A stretch of 64,000 bases of DNA from Hyperoodon ampullatus (lineage: Eukaryota > Chordata > Mammalia > Artiodactyla > Ziphiidae): NCBI GenBank assembly GCA_949752795.1, contig CATKHW010000381.1, positions 496,001 to 560,000 on the forward strand, given 5' to 3'. The notes beneath the pieces were generated by a model. The model ran no database searches. It was given only the letters and a program-made list of their open reading frames with translations, and had not been told where the DNA came from. Positions 38,745 to 51,866 of the stretch are shown here, piece after piece (position 1 is the stretch's first letter; every line of letters starts with the position of its first letter). The translations under genes were made by a program, and so were the position numbers.

Positions 38745-40483
38745 TGGATTCAGGTACGATGATTCTAAGTGAAATAAGTCACACAGAAAAAGAAACTTAT
38801 CATAAGATATCACTTATGAAGATCCTGTAAACATGGCTACACTTGAACTGAGTTAGGAAAGAGAACAGAGTCTCACAATTAGAAAACACTGTTATGCCTG
38901 CTTAAGGGGGAAGGAGAGGTGGGGTGATGCATAAAACCAGAGTTTGATATAAGCACAGGTACCGTTCCAAAAACCAACTATGGAATAGACAAGACCTACA
39001 CCTTCCTCAGTGAAAGGGACTCAAAACCCCATATTTCCCGCAGAAGAACATATCTGACTAGTAAGAATCTTAAAACATATGTATTGATATGTCTCCGTAA
39101 GGGAATCAAGTGTGTCTAGACTGACATAAACATGGCAGCGAGAATCAGCTCAAACACACTATAAAAAGGAATTTCAAAAACAAAACAAAAAAACTGGGAA
39201 ATTCTTTACAATTCCTTCAGGGTCTCTGATGAAACCTGGAATGACCCTATCTACAATGACAGCTGGATGTGGCATAAGGCTGGACACTTGGGACTGAGAG
39301 GATTGGTGAGATTGGGTGAGCAAATGCAGACCCTTTAAAGCAATAATGCATGGCACCCATTCCATGGGTCCTAACTCTCCAGGTTGTAGGGAATATTACT
39401 ACAGTTATAACTTGTACGGGAAACCTAGAGAACGGACACACTGTGAATATGAAAGGTTTCTAAAACTCAACGAATAGTCCCTCTCCTGGTGCTCCGGTTT
39501 GACTTTCCATCTGCTTTACTCTCAATCTCCCAACTTGGAGAGACAGCCCCTTTAACCTCCTGGTTCACACAGGTTTCCAATTTGGCAGAGGATGAAAGGG
39601 AAAAGGGAGAACCAATGAGAGAGTAGCTGTTAGGCATTTGGACGGGCACATATCACTGTAACTTCCCGGGAGGATGAAGTATTAACCAAAGTCTCAGCCC
39701 CCCACCGGGAACCAGCATAGGTCCTGAACCAAAATTTTGGACTTGCGGTCAGCTCACAAAAAGCGAGTTGAAAAATGGAGCTCAGGGGCACAGCAATTCA
39801 CGAACTGGCCGAGTAATAAAGGACAACTATCGTCCAAAAATCTGTTGAGGGAAGGCAACGAGGCGGACTTGAAAGCGAGCCAGAATAGCCGGAAACAGAT
39901 TTCAAGAGGTACGTTGGAATCGCCTTTAAAGCACAGGAAGAGGGTCACAACTTCAACAATGATGCACTTGGCCAAAAAGTGGGTTTGCGTTTTCTCCTGA
40001 ATATATTCAGGAGAAAACGCATACGCCCTGTTTGGCCAAGCAAGCAAGTGGGCAATGCAAATCTGCACTACAAAGAAGTATCATTTCCCACCGGTCAAAA
40101 GGGACATCCACAAAATGTTTAAAAACCAGAAAGGCAAGACAGGCCCTGGAGAACAGGGAGCCTTGTTATGCTGATGGGCGGGATGTAAATTGCCAACTGC
40201 CTCTCTGGAGGAGTGCATTGTGTTCCCTAAAACAAGTAAACAACAGAGCTACAGAGCCAAGGGCACTTCCAGTCTAGGGAATATACCTTGGGAAAACTGG
40301 AAATCAATAAGACAGAGCCACTCCAAAATTTAGGGCTGCGCTGCTTACAAGGACCTCAACTTGGGTACACCTTAAATATCCCAGGAAATATAAAAATGGT
40401 TCAAAAAATTGTGGTACTTACGTACGATGGAATATCCCTCAGCCAGGAAATCAATGTCATAAGACCAGTAGCAGCAAAATGGG
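38745..40483 (+). repeat. Satellite unit 20 (1739 bp)
   Basis: Full A-type unit, second half of the first dimer. The palindrome at 39967-40040 is degraded, with three left-arm changes (gtgggtttgcg) and one in the right arm. Confidence 0.94.
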
Positions 40484-42222
40484 TGGATTCAGGTACGATG
40501 ATTCTAAGTGAAATAAGTCACACAGAAAAAGAAACTTATCATAAGATATCACTTATGAAGATCCTGTAAACATGGCTACACTTGAACTGAGTTAGGAAAG
40601 AGAACAGTGTCTCACATTTAGAAAACACTCTTATGCCTGCTTAAGGGGGAAGGAGAGGTGGGGTGATGCATAAAACCAGAGTTTGATATAAGCACAGGTA
40701 CCGTTCCAAAAACCAACTATGGAATAGACAAGACCTACACCTTCCTCAGTGAAAGGGACTCAAAACCCCATATTTCCCGCAGAGGAATATATCTGACTAG
40801 TAAGAATCTTAAAACCTATGTATTGATATGTCTCCATAAGGGAATCAAGTGTGTCTAGACTGGCATAAACATGGCAGCGAGAATCAGCTCAAACCCACTA
40901 TAAAAAGGAATTTCAAAGACAAAACAAAAAAAACTGGGAAATTCTTTAGAATTCCTTCAGGGTCTCTGATGAAACCTGGAATGACCTTATCTACAATGAC
41001 AGCTGGATGTGGCATAAGGCTGGACACCTGGGACTGCGAGGATTGGTGAGATTGGGTGAGCAAATGCAGATCATTTAAAGCAATAATGCATGGCACCCAT
41101 TCCATGGGTCCCAACACTCCAGGTTGAAGGGAATATTACTACAGTTATAACATGTACGGGAAACCTAGAGAACGGACACACTGTGTATATGAAAGGTTTC
41201 CAAAACTCAACGAATAGTCCCTCTCCTGGTGCTCCGGTTTGACTTTCCATCTGCTTTACTATCAATCTCCCAACTTGGAGAGACAGCCCCTTTAACCTCC
41301 TAGGTCGCACAGGTTTCCAATTTGGCAGAGGATGAAAGGGAAGAGGGAGAACCAATGAGAGAGTAGCTGTTAGGCATTTGGACGGGCACGTATCACTCTA
41401 ACTTCCCGGCAGGAAGAAGAATTAACCAAAGTCTCAGCCCCCCACCGGGAACCAGCATAGGTCCTGAACCAAAATTCTGGACTTGCGGTCAGCTCACAAA
41501 AAACGAGTTGAAAAATGTAGCTCAGGGGCACAGCAATTCACAAACTGGCCGAGTAATAAAGGACAACTATCGTCCAAAAATCTGTTGAGGGAAGGCAACG
41601 AGGCGGACTCGAAAGCGAGGCAGAATAGCAGGAAACTGATTTCAAGAGGTACGTTGGAATCGCCTTTAAAGCTCAGGAAGAGGGGCACAACTTCGACAAT
41701 GATGCACTTGGCCAAAAAGGGTGTATGCGTTTTCTCCTGAATATATTCAGGAGAAAACGCATACGCACTTTTTGGCCAAGCAAAAAGCGGGCAATGCAAA
41801 TCTGCACTACAAAGAAGTATCACTTCCCAAGGGTCAAAAGGGACATCCACAAAATGTGTAAAAACCAGAAAGGCAAGACAGGCCCTGGAGAACAGGGAGC
41901 CTTGTTATGCTGATGGGCGGGATGTAAATTGCCAACTGCCTCTCTGGAGGAGTGCATTGTGTTCCCTAAAACAAGTAAACAACAGAGCTACAGAGCCAAG
42001 GGCACTTCCAGTCTAGGGAATATACCTTGGGAAAACTGAAAATCAATAAGACAGAGCCACCCCAAAATATAAAGCTGCACTGCTTACAAGGACCTCAACT
42101 TGGGTACAACTTAAATATCCCAGGAAATATAAAAATGGTTCAAAAAATGGTGGTACTTACGTACGATGGAATATCCCTCAGCCAGGAAATCAATGTCATA
42201 AGACCAGTAGCAGCAAAATGGG
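40484..42222 (+). repeat. Satellite unit 21 (1739 bp)
   Basis: Near-identical to unit 19 at +3478. Differences seen by eye are gc versus aa at 41759-41760 and t versus c at 41962. The palindrome is at 41707-41780. Confidence 0.95.
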
Positions 42223-43961
42223 TGGATTCAGGTACGATGATTCTAAGTGAAATAAGTCACACAGAAAAAGAAACTTATCATAAGATATCACTTATGAAGA
42301 TCCTGTAAACATGGCTACACTTGAACTGAGTTAGGAAAGAGAACAGAGTCTCACAATTAGAAAACACTGTTATGCCTGCTTAAGGGGGAAGGAGAGGTGG
42401 GGTGATGCATAAAACCAGAGTTTGATATAAGCACAGGTACCGTTCCAAAAACCAACTATGGAATAGACAAGACCTACACCTTCCTCAGTGAAAGGGACTC
42501 AAAACCCCATATTTCCCGCAGAAGAACATATCTGACTAGTAAGAATCTTAAAACATATGTATTGATATGTCTCCGTAAGGGAATCAAGTGTGTCTAGACT
42601 GACATAAACATGGCAGCGAGAATCAGCTCAAACACACTATAAAAAGGAATTTCAAAAACAAAACAAAAAAACTGGGAAATTCTTTACAATTCCTTCAGGG
42701 TCTCTGATGAAACCTGGAATGACCCTATCTACAATGACAGCTGGATGTGGCATAAGGCTGGACACTTGGGACTGAGAGGATTGGTGAGATTGGGTGAGCA
42801 AATGCAGACCCTTTAAAGCAATAATGCATGGCACCCATTCCATGGGTCCTAACTCTCCAGGTTGTAGGGAATATTACTACAGTTATAACTTGTACGGGAA
42901 ACCTAGAGAACGGACACACTGTGAATATGAAAGGTTTCTAAAACTCAACGAATAGTCCCTCTCCTGGTGCTCCGGTTTGACTTTCCATCTGCTTTACTCT
43001 CAATCTCCCAACTTGGAGAGACAGCCCCTTTAACCTCCTGGTTCACACAGGTTTCCAATTTGGCAGAGGATGAAAGGGAAAAGGGAGAACCAATGAGAGA
43101 GTAGCTGTTAGGCATTTGGACGGGCACATATCACTGTAACTTCCCGGGAGGATGAAGTATTAACCAAAGTCTCAGCCCCCCACCGGGAACCAGCATAGGT
43201 CCTGAACCAAAATTTTGGACTTGCGGTCAGCTCACAAAAAGCGAGTTGAAAAATGGAGCTCAGGGGCACAGCAATTCACGAACTGGCCGAGTAATAAAGG
43301 ACAACTATCGTCCAAAAATCTGTTGAGGGAAGGCAACGAGGCGGACTTGAAAGCGAGCCAGAATAGCCGGAAACAGATTTCAAGAGGTACGTTGGAATCG
43401 CCTTTAAAGCACAGGAAGAGGGTCACAACTTCAACAATGATGCACTTGGCCAAAAAGTGGGTTTGCGTTTTCTCCTGAATATATTCAGGAGAAAACGCAT
43501 ACGCCCTGTTTGGCCAAGCAAGCAAGTGGGCAATGCAAATCTGCACTACAAAGAAGTATCATTTCCCACCGGTCAAAAGGGACATCCACAAAATGTTTAA
43601 AAACCAGAAAGGCAAGACAGGCCCTGGAGAACAGGGAGCCTTGTTATGCTGATGGGCGGGATGTAAATTGCCAACTGCCTCTCTGGAGGAGTGCATTGTG
43701 TTCCCTAAAACAAGTAAACAACAGAGCTACAGAGCCAAGGGCACTTCCAGTCTAGGGAATATACCTTGGGAAAACTGGAAATCAATAAGACAGAGCCACT
43801 CCAAAATTTAGGGCTGCGCTGCTTACAAGGACCTCAACTTGGGTACACCTTAAATATCCCAGGAAATATAAAAATGGTTCAAAAAATTGTGGTACTTACG
43901 TACGATGGAATATCCCTCAGCCAGGAAATCAATGTCATAAGACCAGTAGCAGCAAAATGGG
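42223..43961 (+). repeat. Satellite unit 22 (1739 bp)
   Basis: Near-identical to unit 20 at +3478, including all palindrome changes (43445-43518). I saw no difference between the two. Confidence 0.95.
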
Positions 43962-44914
43962 TGGATTCAGGTACGATGATTCTAAGTGAAATAAGTCACA
44001 CAGAAAAAGAAACTTATCATAAGATATCACTTATGAAGATCCTGTAAACATGGCTACACTTGAACTGAGTTAGGAAAGAGAACAGTGTCTCACATTTAGA
44101 AAACACTCTTATGCCTGCTTAAGGGGGAAGGAGAGGTGGGGTGATGCATAAAACCAGAGTTTGATATAAGCACAGGTACCGTTCCAAAAACCAACTATGG
44201 AATAGACAAGACCTACACCTTCCTCAGTGAAAGGGACTCAAAACCCCATATTTCCCGCAGAGGAATATATCTGACTAGTAAGAATCTTAAAACCTATGTA
44301 TTGATATGTCTCCGTAAGGGAATCAAGTGTGTCTAGACTGGCATAAACATGGCAGCGAGAATCAGCTCAAACCCACTATAACAAGGAATTTCAAAAACAA
44401 AACAAAAAAACTGGGAAATTCTTTACAATTCCTTCAGGGTCTCTGATGAAACCTGGAATGACCCTATCTACAACGACAGCTGGATGTGGCATAAGGAGGG
44501 ACACTTGGGACTGAGAGGATTGGTGAGATTGGGTGCGCAAATGAAGACCCTTTAAAGCAATAATGCCTGTCACCCATTCCATGGGTCCCAACTCTCTAGG
44601 TTGAAGGGAATATTACTACAGCTATAACATGTACGGGAATCCTAGAGAACGGACACACTGTGAATACGAAAGGTTTCTAAAACTCAACGAATAGTCCCTC
44701 TCTTGGTGCTCCGGTTTGACTTTCCATCTGCTTTACTATCAATCTCCCAACTTGGAGAGACAGACCCTTTAACCTCCTGGTTCGCACAGGTTTCCAATTT
44801 GGCAGAGGATGAAAGGGAAGAGGGAGAACTAATGAGAGAGTAGCTGTTAGGCATTTGGGCGGAATATCCTTCAGCCATGAAATGAATGTCATAAACCAGT
44901 AGCAGCAAAATGGG
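43962..44914 (+). repeat. Satellite unit 23, internally deleted (953 bp)
   Basis: It has the same deletion of about 786 bp as unit 4, with the joint at 44852-44863 (catttgggcggaatat) and the same linked variants. The palindrome is absent. Confidence 0.93.
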
Positions 44915-46652
44915 TGGATTCAGGTACGATGATTCTAAGTGAAATAAGTCACACAGAAAAAGAAACTTATCATAAGATATCACTTATGAAGATCCTGTAA
45001 ACATGGCTACACTTGAACTGAGTTAGGAAAGAGAACAGAGTCTCACATTTAGAAAACACTCTTATGCCAGCTTAAGGAGGAAGGAGAGGTGGGGTGATGC
45101 ATAAACCCAGAGTTTGATATAAGCACAGGTACCGTTCCAAAAACCAAATACGGAATAGACAAGACCTACACCTTCCTCAGTGAAAGGGACTCAAAACCCC
45201 ATATTTCCCGCAGAGGAATATATCTGACTAGTAAGAATCTTAAAACCTATGTATTGATATGTCTCCGTAAGGGAATCAAGTATGTCTAGACTGGCATAAA
45301 CATGGCAGCGAGAATCAGCTCAAACCCACTATAAAAAGGAATTTCAAAAACAAAACAAAAAAACTGGGAAATTCTTTACAATTCCTTCAGGGTCTCTGAT
45401 GAAACCTGGAATGACCCTATCTACAATGACAGCTGGATGTGGCATAAGCCTGGACACCTGGGGCTGAGAGGGTTGGTGAGATTCTGTGAGCAAATGCAGA
45501 CCCTTTAAAGCAATAATGCATGGCACCCATTCCATGGGTCCCAACTCTCCAGGTTGATGGGAATATTACTACAGTTATAACATGTACGGGAAACCTAGAG
45601 AACGGACACACTGTGAATACGAAAGGTTTCTAAACTCAACGAATAGTCCCTCTCCTGGTGCTCCGGTTTGGCTTTCCATCTGCTTTACTATCAATCTCCC
45701 AACTTGGAGAGACAGCCCCCTTAACCTCCTGGGTCGCACAGGTTTCCAATTTGGCACAGGATAAAAGGGAAGAGGGAGAACCAATGAGAGAGTAGCTGTT
45801 AGGCATTTGGACGGGCACATATCACTGTAATTTCCCGGCAGGAAGAAGAATTAACCAAAGTCTCAGCCACCGACCGGGAACCAGTATAGGTCCTGAACCA
45901 AAATTTTGGACTTCCGGTCAGCTCACAAAAAACGAGTTGAAAAATGGAGCTCAGGGGCACAGCAATTCACAAACTGGCCGAGTAATAAAGGACAACTATC
46001 GTCCAGAAATCTGTTTAGGGAAGGCAACGAGGCGGACTGGAAAGCGAGGCAGAATAGCAGGAAACAGATTTCAAGAGGTACATTGGAATCGCCTTTAAAG
46101 CACAGGAAGAGGGGCACAACTTCGACAATGATGCACTTGGCCAAAAAGGGCGTATGGGTTTTCTCCTGAATATATTCAGGAGAAAACGCATACGCCCTTT
46201 TTGGCCAAGAAAGCAAGTGGGCAATGCAAATCTGCACTACAAAGAAGTATCACTTCCCACCGGTCAAAAGGGACATCCACAAAATGTGTAAAAACGAGAA
46301 AGGCAAGACAGGCCCTGGAGAACAGGGAGCCTTGTTATGCTGATGGGTGGGATGTAAATTGCCAACTGCCTCTCTGGAGGAGTGAATTGTGTTCCCTAAA
46401 ACAAATAAAGAACAGAGCTACAGAGCCAAGGGCACTTCCAGTCTAGGGAATATACCTTGGGAAAACTGAAAATCAATAAGACAGAGCCACCCCAAAATTT
46501 AGGGCTGCACTGCTTACAAGGACCTCAACTTGGGTACACCTTAAATATCCCAGGAAATATAAAAATGGTTCAAAAAATTGTGGTACTTACGTACGATGGA
46601 ATATCCCTCAGCCATGAAATCAATATCATAAGACCAGTAGCAGCAAAATGGG
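44915..46652 (+). repeat. Satellite unit 24 (1738 bp)
   Basis: Full A-type unit. The palindrome at 46136-46209 has one left-arm change (tatgggtttt). Confidence 0.94.
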
Positions 46653-48391
46653 TGGATTCAGGTACGATGATTCTAAGTGAAATAAGTCACACAGAAAAAG
46701 AAACTTATCATAAGATATCACTTATGAAGATCCTATAAACATGGCTACACTTGAACTGATTTAGGAAAGAGAACAGTGTCTCACATTTAGAAAACACTCT
46801 TATGCCTGCTTAAGGGGGAAGGAGAGTTGGGGTGATGCATAAAACCAGAGTTTGATATAAGCACAGGTACCGTTCCAAAAACCAAATATGGAATAGAGAA
46901 GACCTACACATTCCTCAGTGAAATGGACTCAAAACCCCATATTTCCCGGAGAGGAATATATCTGACTATTAAGAATCTTAAAACCTATGTATTGATATGT
47001 CTCCGAAAGGGAAACAAGTGTGTCTACACTGGCATAAACATGGCAGCGAGAATCAGCTCAAACCCAGTATAAAAAGGAATTTCAAAAACAAAACAAAAAA
47101 ACTGGGAAATTCTTTACAATTCCTTCAGGGTCTCTGATGAAACCTGGAATGACCCTATATACAACGACAGCTGGATGTGGCATAAGGCTGGACACTTGGG
47201 ACTGAGAGGATTGGTGAGATTGGGTGAGCAAATGCAGACCCTTTAAAGCACAAATTCCTGGCACCCATTCCATGGGTCCCAACTCTCCAGGTTGAAGGGA
47301 ATATTACTACAGCTATAACATGTATGGGAAACCTAGAGAATGGACACACTGTGAATACGAAAGGTTTCTAAAACTCAACGAATAGTCCCTCTCCTGGTGC
47401 TCCGGTTTGACTTTCCATCTGCTTTACTATAAACCACCCAACTTGGAGAGACAGCCCCTTTAACATCCTGGTTCACACAGGTTGCCAATTTGGCAGAGGA
47501 TGAAATGGAAGAGGGAGAACCAATGAGAAAGTAGCTGTTAGGCATATGGACGGGCACATATCACTGTAATTTCCCGGCAGGAAGAAGAATTAACCAAAGT
47601 CTCAGCTACCCACCGGGAACCAGTATAGGTCCTGAACCAAAATTTTGGACTTGCGGTCAGCTCACCAAAAACGAGTTGAAAAAAGGAGCTCAGGGGCACA
47701 GCAATTCGCAAACTGGCCGAGTAATAAAGGACAACTATCGTCCAAAAATCTGTTGAGGGAAGGCAACGAGGCGGACTTGAAAGCGAGGCAGAATAGCAGG
47801 AAACAGATTTCAAGAGGTACGTTGGAATCGCCTTTAAAGCACAGGAAGAGGGGCACAACTTCAACAATGATGCACTTGGCCAAAAAGGGCGTATGCGTTT
47901 TCTCCTGAATATATTCAGGAGAAAACGCATACGCCCTTTTTGGCCAAGCAAGCAAGCGGGCAATGCAAATCTGCACTACAAAGAATTATCACTTCCCACC
48001 GGTCAAAAGGGACATCCACAAAATGTGTAAAAACCAGAAAGGCAAGACAGGCCCTGGAGAACAGGGAGCCTTGTTATGCTGATGGGCAGGATGTAAATTG
48101 CCAACTGCCTCTCTGGAGGAGTGCATTGTGTTCCCTAAAACAAGTAAAGAACAGAGCTACAGAGCCAAGGGAACTTCCAGTCTAGGGAATATACCTTGGG
48201 AAAACTGAAAATCAATAAGACAGAGCCACCCCAAAATTTAGGGCTGCACTGCTTACAAGGACCTCAACTTGGGTACACCTTAAATATCCCAGGAAATATA
48301 AAAATGGTTCAAAAAATTGTGGTACTTACGTACGATGGAATATACCTCAGCCATGAAATCAATGTCATAAGACCAGTAGCAGCAAAATGGG
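46653..48391 (+). repeat. Satellite unit 25 (1739 bp)
   Basis: Full A-type unit with a perfect 74 bp palindrome at 47875-47948. Confidence 0.95.
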
Positions 48392-50129
48392 TGGATTCAG
48401 GTACGATGATTCTAAGTGAAATAAGGCACACAGAAAAAGAAACTTATCATAAGATATCACTTATGAAGATCCTGTAAACATGGCTACACTTGAACTGAGT
48501 TAGGAAAGAGAACAGTGTCTCACATTTAGAAAACACTCTTATGCCTGCTTAAGGGGGAAGGAGAGGTGGGGTGATGCATAAAACCAGGGTTTGATATAAG
48601 CACAGGTACCGTTCCAAAAACCAACTATGGAATAGACAAGACCTACACCTTTCTCAGTGAAAGGGACTCAAAACACAATATTTCCCGCAGAGGAAAATAT
48701 CTGACTAGTAAGAATCTTAAAACCTATGTATTGATATGTCTCCGTAAGGGAATCAAGTGTGTCTAGACTGGCATAAACATGGCAGCGAGAATCAGGTCAA
48801 ACCCACTATAAAAAGGAATTTCAAAACAAAACAAAAAAACTGGGAAATTCTTTACAATTCCTTCAGGGTCTCTGATGAAACCTGGAATGACCCTATATAC
48901 AATGACAGCTGGATGTGGCATAAGGCTGGACACTTGGGACTGAGAGGATTGGTGAGATTGGGTGAGCAAATGCAGACCCTTTAAAGCACAAATGACTGGC
49001 ACCCATTCCATGGGTCCCAACTCTCCAGGTTGAAGGGAATATTACTACAGCTATAACATGTACGGGAAACCTAGAGAACGGACACAGTGTGAATACGAAA
49101 GGTTTCTAAAACTCAACGAATAGTCCCTCTCCTGGTGCTCCGGTTTGACTTTCCATCTGCTTTACTATCAACCTCCAAACTTGGAGAGATAGCCCCTTTA
49201 ACCTCCTAGTTTGCACAGGTTGCCAATTTGGCAGAGGATGAAAGGGAATAGGGAGAACCAATGAGAGAGTAGCTGTTAGGCATTTGGACGGGCACATATC
49301 ACTCTAACTTCCCAGCAGGAAGAAGAATTAACCAAAGTCTCAGCCACCCACCGGGAACCAGTATAGGTCCTGAACCAAAATTTTGGACTTGCGGTCAGCT
49401 CACCAAAAACGAGTTGAAAAATGGAGCTCAGGGGCACAGCAATTTACAAACTGGCCAAGTAATAAAGGACAACTATCGTCCAAAAATCTGTTGAGGGAAG
49501 GCAAAGAGGCGGACTTGAAAGCGAGGCAGAATAGCAGGAAACAGATTTCAAGAGGTACGTTGGAATCGCCTTTAAAGCACAGGAAGAAGGGCACAACTAC
49601 GACAATGATGCACTTGGCCAAAAAGGGCGTATGCGTTTTCTCCTGAATATATTCAGGAGAAAACGCATACGCCCTTTTTGGCCAAACAAGCAAGCGGGCA
49701 ATGCAAATCTGCACTACAAAGAAGTATCACTTCCCACCGTTCAAAAGCGACATCCACAAAATGTGTAAAAACCAGAAAGGCAAGACAGGCCCTGGAGAAC
49801 AGGGAACCTTGTTATGCTGATGGGCGGGATGTAAATTGCCAACTGCCTCTCTGGAGGAGTGCATTGTGTTCCCTAAAACAAGTAAAGAACAGAGCTACAG
49901 AGCCAAGGGCACTTCCTGTCTAGGGAATATACCTTGGGAAAACTGAAAATCAATAAGACAGAGCCACCCCAAAATTTAGGTCTGCACTGCTTACAAGGAC
50001 CTCAACTTGGGTACACCTTAAATATCCCAGGAAATATAAAAATGGTTTAAAAAATTGTGGTACTGACGTACGATGGAATATCCCTCAGCCATGAAATCAA
50101 TGTCATAAGACCAGTAGCAGCAAAATGGT
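48392..50129 (+). repeat. Satellite unit 26 (1738 bp)
   Basis: Full A-type unit. The palindrome is perfect over 72 bp (49614-49685); only the outermost pair is lost. A stop arises in the ORF2-like frame at about 50047 (ggtttaaaaa). Confidence 0.94.
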
Positions 50130-51866
50130 TGGTTTCAGGTACGATGATTCTAAGTGAAATAAGTCACACAGAAAAAGAAACTTATCATAAGATATCACTT
50201 ATGAAGATACTGTAAACATGGCTACACTTGAACTGAGTTAGGAAAGAGAACAGCTTCTCACATTTAGAAAACTCTCTTATGCCTGATTAAGGGGGAAGGA
50301 GAGGTGGGGTGATGCATAAATCCAGAGTTTGATATAAGCAGAGGTACCGTTCCATAAACCAACTATGTAATAGACAAGACCTACACCTTCCTCAGTGAAA
50401 GGGACACAAAACCCCATATTTCCCGCAGAGGAATATATCTGACTAGTAAGAATCTTAAAACCTATGCATTGATATGTCTCCATAAGGGAATCAAGTGTGT
50501 CTAGACTGGCATAAACATGGCAGCGAGAATCAGCTCAAACCCACTCTAAAAAGGAAATTCAAAACAAAACAAAAAAACTGGGAAATTCTTTACAATTTCT
50601 TCAGCGTCTCTGATGAAACCTGGAATGACCCTATCTACAATGACAGCTGAATGTGGCATAAGGAGGGACACTTGGGACTGAGACGATTGGTGAGATTGGG
50701 TGAGCAAATGCAGACCCTTTAAAGCCCAAATGCCTGGCGCCCATTCCATGGGTCCCAACTCTCCAGGTTCAAGGGAATATTAAGACAGTTATAACATGTA
50801 CGGGTAACCTAGAGAACGGACACACTGTGAATACGAAAGGTTTCTAAAACTCAACGAATAGTCCCTCTCCTGGTGCTCCGGTTTGACTTTCCATCTGCTT
50901 TACTATCAACCTCCCAACTTGGAGAGACAGCCCCTTTAACCTCCTGGTTCGCACAGGTTGCCAATTTGGCAGAGGATGAAAGGGAAGTGGGAGAAACAAT
51001 GAGAGAGTAGCTGTTAGGCATTTGGACGGGCACATATCACTGTAACTTCCCGGCAGGAAGAAGAATTAACCAAAGTCTCAGCCACCCCCCGGGAACCAGT
51101 ATAGGTCCTGAACCAAAATTTTGCACTTGCGGTCAGCTCACCATAAACGAGTTGAAAAATGGAGCTCAGGGGCACAGCAGTTCACAAACTGGCCGAGTAA
51201 TAAAGGACAAGTATCGTCCAAAAATCTGTTGAGGGAAGGCAACGACGCGGACTTGAAAGCGAGGCAGAATAGCAGGAAACAGATTTCAAGAGGTACGTTG
51301 GCATTGCCTTTAAAGCACAGGAAGTGGTGCACAACTTCGACAATGATGCACTTGGCCAAAAAGGGCATGTGCGTTTTCTCCTGAATATATTCAGGAGAAA
51401 ACGCATACGCCCTTTTTGGCCAAACAAGCAAGCGGGCAATGCAAATCTGCACTACAAAAATGTATCACTTCCCACCGGTCAAAAGGGACATCCACAAAAT
51501 GTGTAAAAACCAAAAAGGCAAGATAGGCCCTGGAGAACAGGGAGCCTTGTAATGCTGATGGGTGGGATGTAATTAACCAACTCCCTCACTGGAGGAGTGC
51601 ATTGTGTTCCCTAAAACAAGTAAAGAAAGAACTACAGAGCCAAGGGCACTTCCAGTCTAGGGAATATACCTTGGGAAAACTGAAAATCAATAAGACAGAG
51701 CCACCCCAAAATTTAGGGCTGCACTGCTTACAAGGACCTCAACTTGGGTACCCCTTAAATATCCCAGGAAATATAAAAATGGTTCAAAAAATTGTGGTAC
51801 TTACGTACGATGGAATATCCCTCAGCCAGGAAATCAATGTCATAAGACCAGTAGCAGCAAAATGGG
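50130..51866 (+). repeat. Satellite unit 27 (1737 bp)
   Basis: Full A-type unit with many private substitutions. The palindrome at 51351-51424 has left-arm changes (gggcatgtgcg). Confidence 0.94.

Larger units (their letters stand above)
37178..44133 (+). repeat. Higher-order tandem duplication of a satellite dimer, period 3478 bp
   Basis: Two adjacent copies, about 37178-40655 and 40656-44133, agree base for base except for about three substitutions that I found. Neighbouring monomers differ at far more sites. The left limit is set by aaggtcagg (37175) versus aaggagagg (40653), and the right by loss of match near 44310. This is a recent unequal-exchange duplication, or an assembly duplication. 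Confidence 0.9.
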
